Shown here: positions 1 to 9,800 of the stretch, piece by piece
Position numbering within the stretch: position 1 is the stretch's first letter
Layout: every line of letters begins with the position of its first letter
Assembly: GCA_016169945.1 (NCBI GenBank)
Contig: JADLSH010000375.1
Location: 1,639,848 to 1,703,847 of the forward strand
Length of the DNA stretch: 64,000 bases
Reading direction: 5' to 3'
From: Trachythela sp. YZ-2020
Taxonomy: Eukaryota > Cnidaria > Anthozoa > Malacalcyonacea > Clavulariidae
Notes under the pieces: generated by a model
What the model was told of the DNA's origin: nothing
What the model saw: only the letters and a program-made list of their open reading frames with translations
The model's database searches: none
Program-made: the position numbers and the translations under genes

Positions 1-588
1 AACAAACATTGTTTTTGAAAGCTGTAAAACAACTTTGCTTTGGCTTCTTTTTTCTATTTTCATGTTTTGTTAAGATCTTTTGCAATACGCATGCGTTGAC
101 AATTGTTTTTCAACTTCAAAAAAAATGGAATTTCATTTGATTGGCTGCCATAAGTCTAATTTTGTTCTCAAATTTAATTATTCAAGCACTGCCTAAAATT
201 CCAAAATTTATGGCTTTTAATGAGCAAATTTAATTTTATATGTTCTATTTCTCATTTGTTTGGTCTATATAAACGGTTTTGATCAAATTTTATCTCGGAA
301 CTTTATAAAATGCTCAAATTCATGTCTGAATAGTTCAATTTCAGTTGCTTCATGTTTTGACGTACGCTTTTCAGCCAATCAAAAACGTTCTTATATTAGA
401 TATATATTTTAACATAGATTTATTCTTGGGTTAAATGTCTTAACCCAGGGTTAACTAATCGCACCGCTAACCGACCTTTGAGCAACGCCAAATTAACCCA
501 GGATTAGCTAACCCAGGGTTAAGGATTTTTAACCCTGGGTTAGCGCTAAACCTGGGTTAAGTTAACCGGCTTTTGAACAACCGGCCCA
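1..588. mobile_element. Probable DNA-transposon/MITE end with AACCCTGGGTT palindromes
   Basis: This AT-rich stretch is noncoding. Its right part (about 430-588) is full of TTAACCC/GGGTTAA palindromes and ends in a GGCCGGTTGTTCAAAAGCC-type terminus, read on the minus strand. That terminus abuts the THAP ORF in mid-reading frame, so it looks like the edge of a transposon inserted into that gene. The partner inverted end is not visible between 1 and 400 and would lie outside the window. The superfamily is not determined. The rest of 1-430 shows no feature I recognise. Confidence 0.45.
507..544. repeat. Perfect hairpin with 16-bp arms
   Basis: GCTAACCCAGGGTTAA at 507-522 is followed by a 6-base loop and its exact reverse complement at 529-544. 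Each arm is itself nearly palindromic, and the same TTAACCCAGGGTTAA core recurs near 439-453. It lies in the subterminal part of the element that truncates the THAP ORF, where binding sites for a transposase would be expected; that role is inference. Confidence 0.8.
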
Positions 589-1265
589 AGGTGTTCACAG
601 GCTGGAGAAAGGTAATCATAAAATGCTTTGAAACTTGAGTAGTTTGGAAATCCAGTATAAAATCTAAAGTCATTGTCACTGCCTATAAATCTTTCTAATC
701 GAAATGCACTTAATTTTACTTTCTCTATATCTTCTTCATGCTGTTTTTGTAGTTGTAATTTTTCTGTCTCAAGTATAGCCATTTCTTCCTTAAGTTTTTC
801 TATTGGATCCTCAGTCTCAACAACAGTAGAATTAATCTCACTAATAATGGCACTGGTTGAAATATCTGCAACATCTCTTACTGTTCTACTTGCTTCACTT
901 GATGAACATTGTGGATTATCTAGATTGTCAACTGTTACTCTTACAGCGGGGCTTTTTCTTGGTTTACTCGTTGTTGCAAAAACTGTTGGAATGTTGTTTG
1001 TGTATGTTTTCCTGCCTCCCATGAAATGCATTGAACACACCCTGTGACTAGGACCAGGCTCTCTTACACCTTTTCTTTTTAAAAGTTGTACCCACTTTTT
1101 CTTTAACTCAGGATTTTTTGGAATCTTATGAAAAGACAGTTCTGGGTTTTTTCGATTGTTGCTTTCGCATTGTGGTATACAGCAATATCTTTTCCACACC
1201 CGTGCAGTGACTTCATAATTTTCAGTGTTGTTCACCTCAAGTGAAGTGCTAGGTTCAACCTCCAT
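546..1265 (-). pseudogene. THAP-domain transposase-like protein, 3'-truncated by an insertion
   Basis: The ORF has 239 codons and starts with ATG at 1265. It shows a THAP-type C2CH zinc finger at residues about 27-81 (Cys28/29, Cys33, Trp58, Cys77, His80, Phe81), then a low-complexity linker, a predicted coiled coil at about 152-192, and a segment FYTGFPNYSSFKAFYDYL at about 203-220. That last motif is typical of THAP proteins that continue into a DDE_Tnp_4-type transposase. Here the catalytic domain is missing: from about residue 226 the frame reads into the AACCC-rich repeat ending at 588, so the last dozen or so residues are not native. It is probably an N-terminal relic of a THAP-containing DNA transposon. 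A host THAP gene broken by a transposon is also possible. Zinc-dependent DNA binding is known for the family; activity here is unlikely. Confidence 0.75.
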
Positions 1266-2160
1266 ATATAATAAATTTAAATACTCGTTTAAAAACTAAC
1301 CTAAACTGTACAATTTTAAAATATATTACATGTATTTACCTAAATTTAATTTAATACTATTATAATTTAGCTAAATATTTTTATATCCTATACAAAAATT
1401 TATACAAAATCTGAAACGACTTTTTAAGAAGGCCTAAAAAGTTTAATATTTGAATATACCTAAATTTATTTGCCTAAAATCATTCTAGAACTCACGAGTA
1501 ATATAAAAAATTTAACAATGGAGGACACGAACCAAATTGCACTTCAGCTAGAGGACAAACAACAGCAGTAAAACCAGGAAAATCTTTTATTTTTAAATTT
1601 TCTTGCTACAATTGAAAGCTGCTTATTTAAATTCAGGTATTTTCGCGCCAAAACAAAGATAAAACATTAGCTGAAGTGAGGGCACGTTCAATGGCAAATT
1701 CGAACACAATCGTGACAAAAGTTGTAAATTTCACGAAGCTTAAAATACCATTTCGACATGCGAACATGTAAAACAACTATGAGATCGAATACAAACAACT
1801 ATCAGAGCATCTTATTTTGAAATAATATTTAGCAGATCGCATATTGAAACGCCAACTCACCTGCTTTAGTTGGGAAGGTTGGATTTTCGCGAGCAAATTT
1901 CTGCAAGGCATGTTTACAAGACGTGTCACTCTCAACGCATTTTATCGGCCGCTAGTGGACAGAAATTCCCCAAATCTCCCCAGAATATAGCAAAAAGCAC
2001 CCTTGTTATGTTCCATGACAAATAACGTGTCGATGGATGCAATAAATAGTTTAAAATCCGCCATATTTTCCTCCAAACAAAATCGTCCGCTCCCACGGCG
2101 GCCATTTCGTTTGGAAGCAGCTTACAGCCTCCTACCGTCATGCTTAGCGGCCCGAAATCT
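1266..2160. other. Intergenic AT-rich stretch, no supported gene
   Basis: No ORF here resembles a known family. A 69-codon minus-strand ORF (1932-2141) lies in a slightly more GC-rich patch and could be a 5' exon, but there is no domain or splice evidence. The sequence switches to retrotransposon gag at about 2160, which I take as the truncated 5' edge of that element. Confidence 0.5.
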
Positions 2161-2165
2161 ATAAT

Positions 2166-2417
2166 GCGATTTGTCCATTTGTTATAGAACGATTGTTGGA
2201 TGGGGTAAGCCCAGAACTACGAGTATGGTTAAAAGAGAAGAAACCTAATACACCTGAGGAACTGGCGAACTTAGCGAATGATTTTGTACAAAGTAGAAAA
2301 GGCCCCTCATTAATGGCAGATATGTTGAAGTAAGCAAAAGATTGGATAATAGGCGTAAGCATGAAGACTCTGGTAAAGACAAAATAAAAGATAATATAGA
2401 TTCTGATACACCCAATC
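2166..2417 (+). pseudogene. gag fragment of a Ty3/gypsy-type retrotransposon (SCAN-like capsid end)
   Basis: Reading in the frame of base 2166 gives a stretch with ERLLDGVSPELRVWLKEKKP and then an ELANLANDFVQSR-like helix, ending at TAA 2331-2333. This pattern is typical of the C-terminal capsid or SCAN-like part of metazoan gypsy gag. After the stop, a basic linker continues in a shifted frame up to the zinc knuckle. No 5' LTR, primer-binding site or gag start is visible upstream, so the element is 5'-truncated at about 2160. Confidence 0.6.
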
Positions 2418-2774
2418 TTGGGAACAAACGAGGGAAATTTTAAGATTAAGTGCTATAATTGTCAAGAGTTAGGACATTATGCACTGGAGTGCCGAGTAAG
2501 GAAAAAACCCCAAGGTGGGGCATTGTTGGGAATGGCTCCTTTATCAGAGAAGGGATATAATGCCCTTGGGAGTTTCTTATTTGGGAATGTAGATGGGAGA
2601 AAGATTCAAATGGTAATCGATTCTGGTTGTATGAGAACACCAGTGCATGGAAAATTTGTTAGTAAAGATATTTATACCGGTGAGAGTATTACGGTTATCA
2701 TTGCAAATGGTGATAGTTTTGAAGTTCCTTTAGCCTGGGTAACCATACATAGCGAACAAGGAATGCATAAATAA
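2418..2774 (+). pseudogene. gag zinc knuckle and retropepsin fragment
   Basis: This 119-codon open frame has no ATG at its left end (it opens at a TTG) and must be the inside of a longer gag-pol. It carries a CCHC knuckle, CYNCQELGHYALEC (spacing C-2-C-4-H-4-C), and then an aspartic-protease active-site motif VIDSGC, where families usually have D-S/T-G-A. A beta-rich tail follows. A stop at 2772-2774 ends it, and an apparent continuation with LPVDCLLGR appears at about 2790-2823 in a shifted frame. The knuckle would bind RNA and the protease would process gag-pol; neither is likely to be made now. Confidence 0.7.
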
Positions 2775-2806
2775 CAGGTAGGAGTTATGAAAAACCTTCC
2801 AGTTGA

Positions 2807-3202
2807 TTGTTTGCTGGGGCGTTCTTCCTATGGAAAACGTTAGCAAGAAAAAATTTGCTTGACCATTGGGAACAACCTATTGATAGAGAAATAGAACCGA
2901 GGGGGATAGATAATTCCACGGATAAGTTAGCATTAGTCGTTACTCGCCGGCAAGCTGCGCTTGCCAAAGCGCAAAGTAAATTGGATGATTTAACGGATAA
3001 GCAAAATGAATTATCTATGAAAACTCTTAGTCTTAGGGAGCCGAGAAAAGAGAATTTATCTGAAACAACAGGGATAAATAAGTTGTTTGGTGAAACTAGC
3101 TTTCAGAGGGATCCCGCCTTAGATCAATCCTGTGAGAAGGATAAGGTTTCAGACAAAAGCTCTGAAAATACTATCCGCTCGGCCTACAGCGTAATATTTT
3201 AA
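2807..3202 (+). pseudogene. Pol spacer after protease, frameshifted
   Basis: The frame opens at a TTG that is not a true start. It reads into a Lys/Glu/Asp-rich region containing VVTRRQAALAKAQSKLDDL, a spacer type commonly seen between protease and the next pol domain in gypsy-like elements. The segment is predicted to be helical and hydrophilic, with no enzymatic motif. It ends at a stop at 3200-3202. Confidence 0.55.
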
Positions 3203-3420
3203 ACCGTAATCATTCACAATTGATTGACGATCAAAAGAAGGATGTTACCTTACGGAATTTAACTGTTTTAAGTGTAGCACCGGAAGATGCGGACGGTTAC
3301 TTCTATATGAATGGTATTGCATAGAAATGGAAATGCATAGAAAATTTACTAAACACCCACATAATGGAGTTTTATATATTGACAGGGTTGTGACCCCGAA
3401 GCCTATAGGCCAGATATATT
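3203..3420 (+). pseudogene. Integrase N-terminal remnant with several stops
   Basis: Translation after 3203 gives a segment with LIDDQKKDVTLRNL, similar to the usual integrase lead-in (a Q..D..L pattern before the zinc domain). It is broken by stop codons, one of them at 3406-3408. It connects the spacer directly to the zinc-binding domain, which indicates that integrase follows protease in this element. Confidence 0.5.
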
Positions 3421-3990
3421 GAGGGTATAGGCCACGGTATTCCTATGGCAGGCCATATGGCGCAAGATAGAACATACGAAAGAATATCTAGACATTTCTT
3501 TTGGCAATATTTATATACGGAAGTAAAAGATTATTGTGCGACCTGTCACCAATGTCAATTAAGGCCCGTTTACACTACGCACGATTATTGGCACGGCACG
3601 GATAAAAATGTTACCCGTGCCACTTTTACCCGTGCTGAGACTACCTATTTAGGTAGTCTCAGCACGGATAAAAATGGTACGGGTACCAGTTTTATCCGTG
3701 CCGTGCCAATAATCGTGCGTAGTGTAAACGGGCCTTTAGTATCCCGAAAGTTAATTACGAGTAGAGTCCCGCTTAATCCGGTCCCAACGGTATCCGAATC
3801 ATTTAGGAAAATTGCAATTGATTTGATAGGCGAATTACCAAAAACAAGAACAGGATACAAATATATTTTGACCGTAATTGATTATGCCACGAGATATCCG
3901 GAAGCTATTCCGTTAAAAACAACTCATTCTCGTGTTATAGCGGAAGCGTTAGTCAATGTATTTTCACGAGTTGGCCCTTCTGTTGAGTAA
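3421..3990 (+). pseudogene. Integrase: HHCC zinc domain and start of the catalytic core, with an in-frame MITE
   Basis: The frame shows an HHCC zinc-binding domain: His in GHGIPMAGHM (codon 3433-3435 and about 20 bases later) and Cys in CATCHQC (codons 3544-3546 and 3553-3555). A 174-bp MITE (3562-3735) follows, then the beginning of the rve core with IAIDLIGELP, which holds the first catalytic Asp, and VIDYATRYPEAIPL. The core stops after about 60 residues at VFSRVGPSVE and TAA 3988-3990, so the second Asp and the catalytic Glu are absent. The reverse-transcriptase domain follows in the same frame. The protein would integrate cDNA in an intact element; this copy cannot. Confidence 0.7.
3562..3735. 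mobile_element. 174-bp palindromic MITE (PIF/Harbinger-type TSD)
   Basis: The ends are AGGCCCGTTTACACTACG and its inverse, and the homology continues inward for most of each half (centre GACTACCTA/TAGGTAGTC near 3645-3660). The element is therefore almost one large hairpin with arms of about 87 bp. TTA at 3559-3561 and TTA at 3736-3738 form a 3-bp target duplication, the length and composition typical of PIF/Harbinger elements. Element plus duplication is 177 bp, exactly 59 codons, and the inserted sequence contains no stop in the integrase frame, so the host ORF stays open. Confidence 0.85.
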
Positions 3991-4950
3991 GAGGAAACTT
4001 GGAAAGACGTTAAAATTTCATCAGAATTAAGTAAAGAACAAACGGAAAAGGTGCAGCAATTACTAGAGGCATTTGATGATATTTTTTCAAACCGACCTAG
4101 TCGGACTAATGTAGTTGTCCATAGTATTGACACAGGTCAAGCGAGTCCAATTCGGGTTCCGCAAAGTTTAGTAAATGTCGTAAATAAGGAATTGTATCAA
4201 ATGTTAGAAATGGGTATGGTTAGACATTCCCTTAGCCCTTGGACCTCACCTGTAGTAATTGTTCCAAAGCCCGATGAAAATATACGATTCTGTGTCGATT
4301 ACCGTAAGTTAAACAGTGTAACTAAGATGGATGCCCACCCTATTCCGCGGACAGATCAAATGCTAGAAAAGATTGCCAAAGCTAAGTTTATTTCCACCCT
4401 TGATGTAACAAAAGGGTGTTGGCAAATTCCATTTGACGAACAAGCTATTCCCAAGTCGGCGTTTATAACCTCACCCGGATTTTTTGAATTCACTGTCATG
4501 CCTTTTGGAATGAAAACCGCTCCCGCCACTTTTCAAAGAATGATGGGACGTAGTGTGTTAAAGGGTTTGGAAACATTTTCGGACGCTTACATTGATAATG
4601 TAGAAGTAGATACACCCACCACATTTCCTCAAAATTTGTTACACCTTAGGGCAGTGTTCGAAAGATTGCGTGAAGCTAAATTACGTGCAAAGCCATCAAA
4701 ATGTAAGATCGCTGAATCAGTTGTGGATTTTGTTGGTCACCGAGTGGGTAGGGATACTATTGAACCTCGTGAAGCGTTAGTTGAAAAGATAGAGAAATTT
4801 CCTAGGCCTGAAACCAAGAAACAAGTTCGCTCATATTTAGGACTTAGTGGGTATTATCGCAGATTTATAAAAACTTTTGCTGATATTGCCGTTCCTTTGA
4901 TCAATTTAACTAAGAAAGGGGAGCTCACACGTGTACGGTGGACGGATTAG
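3991..4950 (+). pseudogene. Ty3/gypsy-type reverse transcriptase, active-site mutant
   Basis: The frame contains all classical RT blocks in order: a lead-in LSKEQTEKVQQLLEAFDDIF, SPWTSPVVIVPKPD, RFCVDYRKLN, FISTLDVTKGCWQIPF (first catalytic Asp, codon 4402-4404), FEFTVMPFGMKTAPATFQ, the active-site box, and the RSYLGLSGYYRRFI connection to RNase H. The active-site box reads YIDN (4588-4599) where the family has YxDD, so the second metal-binding Asp is lost. The residues after it (VEVDTPTTF) also depart from the usual hydrophobic strand. The frame is the same as the upstream integrase (only TAA 3988-3990 lies between) and the downstream RNase H (only TAG 4948-4950 lies between). The left end of the long ORF is a GTG at 4051, not a true start. 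Confidence 0.85.
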
Positions 4951-5370
4951 TGCGAGAAGGCATTTAATGAATTAAAATCACTTTTGAAGTCGCCTCCAGT
5001 TTTAAGGCCCCCTCATTGGGATAACTTATTTATTTTACAAGTATATGCCTCAGATTTTGGCGTGGGCGCCATACTTAGTCAGTTAGATAATGAGGGTCAG
5101 GAAAACCCGGTTGTGTTAGCCAGTAGGAAATTACAACCTCGAGAGATGAAGTTATCTACAACCGAGAAGGAGTGTTTAGGAATCGTTTGGGCCGTTGAAA
5201 CATTGCGTTATTATTTGTTTGGGAGGAAGTTTAAACTTCAAACGGACCATAACCCCTTAGTTTGGTTAAACCAGGTGAAGACCAAAAATCGGAAATTATT
5301 GCGATGGAGTCTAACCCTCCACGAGTATGATGAGAAGCATGTGAATGTGGATGCTCTGAGTAGAATGTAG
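4951..5370 (+). pseudogene. RNase H domain of the Ty3/gypsy-type element
   Basis: In the same frame as the RT, this segment has CEKAFNELKSLL, then YASDFGVGAILSQ (first acidic residue of RNase H), ASRKLQPREMKLSTTEKECL (catalytic Glu region), and LQTDHNPLVWL (Asp-His). It ends with HVNVDALSRM just before TAG 5368-5370. This is a normal RNase H end. Nothing resembling integrase follows it, which supports a pol order ending in RNase H. The domain would degrade the RNA of the RNA:DNA hybrid during reverse transcription. Confidence 0.8.
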
Positions 5371-5400
5371 CACGTGAATGTGGATGCTGGAGTAGAGTCT
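5337..5400 (+). repeat. Short tandem duplication at the RNase H end
   Basis: The bases coding HVNVDA (about 5337-5369) are repeated almost exactly at 5369-5400, with one 2-base loss and a few changes. The repeat straddles the stop codon at 5368-5370, so the second copy is untranslated. It looks like a local slippage duplication. Confidence 0.6.
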
Positions 5401-5598
5401 CATGTTCAGTTCCAAGGTGTAAGTATTCATTCATCTTCGGGGATAATTTCGTTTGGCAGCCCCCTGCCACACCTGTTTTCATTTGAAAATAGTCTCGTTA
5501 TCTTTCTGTAAAAAACAAACACAACAAAAAAATGTGTAATGTAAAATGTTTATGGCCATGTCGTACGTGGGATCTATTACAGTCGTAATATGATCTTT

Positions 5599-5608
5599 GG
5601 TGGGGAGA
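5599..5608 (+). promoter_or_regulatory. Polypurine tract preceding the 3' LTR
   Basis: GGTGGGGAGA stands directly before TGTGATG. A purine run immediately upstream of a TG is the standard plus-strand primer and LTR junction of Ty3/gypsy elements. The position, about 230 bases after the RNase H stop, fits. Confidence 0.5.
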
Positions 5609-5691
5609 TGTGATGTAATTATGTAAATGTCCATGTAAATATAATTATTGTCCAGAGGATAAAAGGCATTCATGCGTACGGATCGAGGGCA

Positions 5692-5892
5692 CAGTATAGA
5701 GACGACCAGTAGGGCCACTCATTTGAAATTTTGTATGGCCGCTCATTACGCATTGGCAGCCAGTCAATTGCTTTTTCTGGCCAATAAGCAAGCTGGACTA
5801 ACTTTCCTGGCCAGTAAACTGCATATTTTAGCACAAAAAGCCGGCTACATGTTGCATCGCCGAGTCGCCCTACTGGTCGTCTCTATACCGTG
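5692..5892. mobile_element. 201-bp MITE with 9-bp target-site duplication
   Basis: TCGAGGGCA occurs at 5683-5691 and again at 5893-5901, flanking the element exactly. The terminal inverted repeats are CAGTATAGAGACGACCAG on the left and CACGGTATAGAGACGACC on the right (read inward), then AGTAGGGC on both sides; they differ by a 2-base indel at the tip. Duplications of 9 bp point to a Mutator-like (MULE) family, but the family is not proven. The interior has no transposase. Confidence 0.8.
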
Positions 5893-6059
5893 TCGAGGGC
5901 AAGAAAAACATCTTGTGCGAAGTCGTGGTGGCCGAATTAAGGAGTGTCCATTTGACACAGCTTACAGCCAAAACACATGACAAATTGGGTCTTCGTTGAC
6001 CGGATAGCTACTCAGAAGAGTCGTCAGTGACAAGAGTTAGCTAAATAAAGATATTTATA

Positions 6060-6540
6060 ATATGCCTTTTCAAAATTCTCTATTCTGATTGGTTGACAAG
6101 CAGTCCGTAAAAACCCATATCCGGACCGTGGTCCGTATTTTCCGCATCCGGACCGGTGTCCCGGATATCTTTTATCATAAGTTGTGCATAATGGCTTTCT
6201 TAAATATTTCACCCTTGCAAACTTGTGTGTGATAAAAATTTACAGATAAAAACAACCAAATTGTTTTTGATTTGAGCATGCATGCCTACCGTATATTGTT
6301 ACTCAGTGAAACTGACGATACCCGATTTAATTCGCGCGAAAAGCATATGCTCACACACTCAGTTCAGCCATATAATAAACCGATTATTGACCTCGCTTGT
6401 TCGGTCTTTACTGTGAAATATCAAACCTCTGTTTTTTGCATGGACCTCGCTCCTTCGTCGCTCGGTCCATACTAAAAAACCTCAGTCTGATATTTCACAG
6501 TACAGACCTCACACTCGTCAATAAGCGTTTAATATTACGA
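6060..6540. mobile_element. Hairpin-bearing nonautonomous element
   Basis: It starts near a TCTGATTGGTTGAC segment and ends near 6535. Its right two-thirds form an imperfect inverted repeat of about 80 bp arms (about 6374-6450 against 6460-6535), with ACTGTGAAATATCA and its inverse, and GGACCTCGCTCC/GACCGAGCGACG around the centre. It has no coding capacity. The exact ends and the target duplication are not resolved. Confidence 0.5.
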
Positions 6541-6804
6541 ACAGACCGGACCAGATTGACAAGATAGCGTTCAAGAACCAGATCTACAAGATATAGCGTT
6601 CGAAAGCCAGATCACTTTAAAGATTGTCTCAAGAAACGAAAGAGCTGAATGAAGCCATGTATCGCTGGATTTACGTATGTATGTGAACTGTGGTTAGATT
6701 AGAGCGGCTCTAGATAAATTATTTTAATAATAAAATATATGTAAACTTTACATGTATTTAAAGTTTATTACCGCCACCCACGCGGACGAAGGTAAAATTC
6801 GTCA

Positions 6805-9800
6805 CGGTGTATTTCAATGTTTGCTGAGTATTTAATACTAACTTAGCATTGGAGTATTTGCTGAGTATTTTCTGAGTATTTGCTGAGTATTTCCTAAGGT
6901 ATTTCCTGAGTATTTGTTGACTGTTTGTTGAGTATTTGCTCAGTGTTTCAAGATTTTTCCTTTATTTGCGCATATATTATGAGTATTTGAGTGTTTGCTA
7001 AGTGTTCGAGTGTTTGTTGAGTGTTTGCTCAGTATTGAGTATTTGACGAGCATTTGAATATTTGGTAACTATTTGAATATTTACTGAGTATTTGAGTATC
7101 TTTTAATTATTTAGGTATTTCACAAAGTAATGAGTATTTGCTGAGTATTTGACAATCTGTTGCAAGATTAAATTTATGGTGAGTATTTGATTATTTGCAG
7201 AGTATTTCAGTATTCGTTTGAGTATTTGAGCATTCGCTACGTATTTCAATGTTTGCTGAGTATTTAATACTGAGTATTGGAGTATTTCCTCATACTGAGT
7301 ATTTGATCATCTGTTGACAGCTTGAATTTTTGGTGAGTATTTGAGTATTTCCAGAGTATTTGCTGAGTATTTGCTGAGTATTTGCTGAGTATTTGCTGAG
7401 CGTTTGCTTAGTGTTTGTTGAGTATTTGCTCAGTATTTGAAGATTTGTTCTGTAATTCCGCATATATTATGAGTATTTGAGTTTTTGCTAAGTATTCGAG
7501 TGTTTGTTGAGTGTTTGCTCAGTATTTGAAGATTTCTTCTGTAAATGCGCATATATTATGAGTAGTTGAGTGTTTGCAGAGTATTCGAGTGTTTGTTGAG
7601 TGTTTGTTGAGTGTTTGCTCAGTATTCGAGTACTTGACAAGCATTTGAATATTTGCTAACTATTTGAATATTTACTGAGTATTTGAGTATCTTTTCATTA
7701 TTTAGGTATTTCAAAAGGCAATTAGTATTTGCTGAGTACTTGACCATTTGTTGCAAGATTGAATTTATGGTGAGTATTTGATTATTTGCAGAGTATTTCA
7801 GTACTCGTTTGAGTATTTGAGCATTCGCTATGTATTTCCATGTTTGCTGAGTATTTAATACTGAGTATTGGAGTATTTCCTCATACAGAGTATTTGATCA
7901 CCTGTTGACAGATTGAATTTAGGGTGAGTATTTGAGTATTTGCTGAGTATTTGCTGAGTATTTGTGAGTATTTTCTGAGGTATTTGCTGAGAATTTGCTG
8001 AGTATTTGCTGAGTATTTGCTGAGTGTTTGCTGAGTGTTTGTTGAGTATTTGCTCAGTATTTGAAGATTTGTTCTGTAATAGCGCATATATTATGAATAT
8101 TTGAGTATTTGCTGAGTATTCGAATGTTTGTTGAGTGTTTGCTCAGTAGTCGAGTACTTGACGAGCATTTGAATATTTGCTAACTATTTGAATATTTACT
8201 GAAGATTTCAGTATCTTTTCATTATTTAGGTCTTTCAAAAGGTAATGAGTATTTGCTGAGTATTTGACCATCTGTTGCAAGATTAAATTTATGGTGAGTA
8301 TTTGATTATTTGCAGAGAATTTCAGTATTCGTTGAGTTTTTGAACATTCGCTATGTATTTCAATATTTGCTCAGTATTTAATACTGAGTATTGGAGTATT
8401 TCTTCATACTGAGTATTTGATCATCTGTTGAATGTATTTGAGTATTTGCTGAGTTTTTGCAGAGTATTTGCTGAGTATTTGCTGAGTATTTGCTGAGCGT
8501 TTGCTTAGTGTTTCTTGAGTATTTGCTCAGTATTTCAAGATTTGTTCTGTAATTCCGCATATATTATGAGTATTTGAGTTTTTGCTAAGTATTCGAGTGT
8601 TTGTTGAGTGTTTCCCCAGAATTTGAAGATTTCTTCTGTAAATGCGCATATATTTTGAGTATTTGAGTGTTTGCTGAGTATTCGAGTGTTTGTTGAGTGT
8701 TTGTTGAGTGTTTGCTCAGTATTCGAGTACTTGACAAGCATTTGAATATATGCTAACTATTTGAATATTTCCTGAGTATTTGAGTATCTTTTCATTATTT
8801 ATGTATTTCAAAAGGCAATTAGTATTTGCTGAGTACTTGACCATCTATTGCAAGATTGAATTTATGTTGAGTATTTGATTATTTGCGGAGTATTTCAGTA
8901 CCCGTTTGAGTATTTGAGCATTCGCTATGTATTTCAATATTTGCTGAGTATTAAACACTGAGTATTGGAGTATTTGCTCATGCAGAGTATTTGATCATCT
9001 GTTGACAAATTGAATTTAGGGTGAGTATTTGAGTATTTGCTCAGTATTTGCCGAGTCTTTACTGAATATTTGCTGAGTACATGCTGAGTATTTGCTGAAT
9101 ATTTGGCCAGTATTTGCTCATTGTTTGCTTAGTGTTTGTTGAGTATTTGCTCAGTATTTCAAGATTTTTTCTGTAATTACGCATATATTATGAGTATTTG
9201 AGTGTTTGCTGACTATTCAAGTGTTTGTTGAGTGTTTGCTCAGTATTTGAGTGTTTGACAAGCATGTGAATGTTTGCTAACTATTTGAATATTTACTGAG
9301 TATTTGAGTATCTTTTCATTATTTAGGTATTTCACAAAGTGATGAGTGTTTGCTGAGTATTTGACCATCTGTTGCAAGATTGAATTTATGATGAGTATTT
9401 AATTATTTACAGAGCATTTTAGTTTTCGTTGAGTATTTGAGCATTCGCTATGTATTTCAACATTTGCTGAGTATTTAATACTGAGTCTCGGAGTATTTCC
9501 TCATATTGAGTATTTGAAGACCTGTTGACAGATTGAATTTTTGGCGAGTATTTGAATATTTGCTGGGTATTACACTGATCGTTGAGTATTTGAGCATTCC
9601 CTGTGTATTTCAATATTTTCTGAGTGTTTAATACTAACTTAGCATTAGAGTGTTTGCTGAGTATTTCCTGAGTATTTCCAGAGTATTTGCTGACTATTGG
9701 CTGAGTATTTGCTGAGTATTTGCTGAGTATTTGCTGAGTATTTGCTGAGTATTTGCTGAGTATTTGCTTAGTATTTCCTAAGGTATTTACTGAGTATTTG

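Larger units (their letters stand above)
5609..6804 (+). repeat. Putative 3' LTR carrying two nested insertions
   Basis: The segment begins with TGTGATGTAATTATG after a polypurine tract, holds a TATAA/GGATAAAA-like promoter stretch near 5640-5665 and an AATAAAG signal near 6043. It appears to run to a GTAAAATTCGTCA end at about 6801, exactly where the satellite starts. Two insertions (5692-5892 and about 6060-6540) account for its size; without them it would be roughly 500 bp. No second LTR copy is present upstream, so the boundaries cannot be verified from the window. Confidence 0.4.

Noticed and set aside
673..1047. Plus-strand ORF of 124 codons
   Set aside because: It is antisense to the THAP ORF, which has clear zinc-finger residues.
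1932..2141. Possible 5' exon on the minus strand
   Set aside because: There is only a short open frame in a slightly GC-richer patch, without family resemblance or splice evidence.
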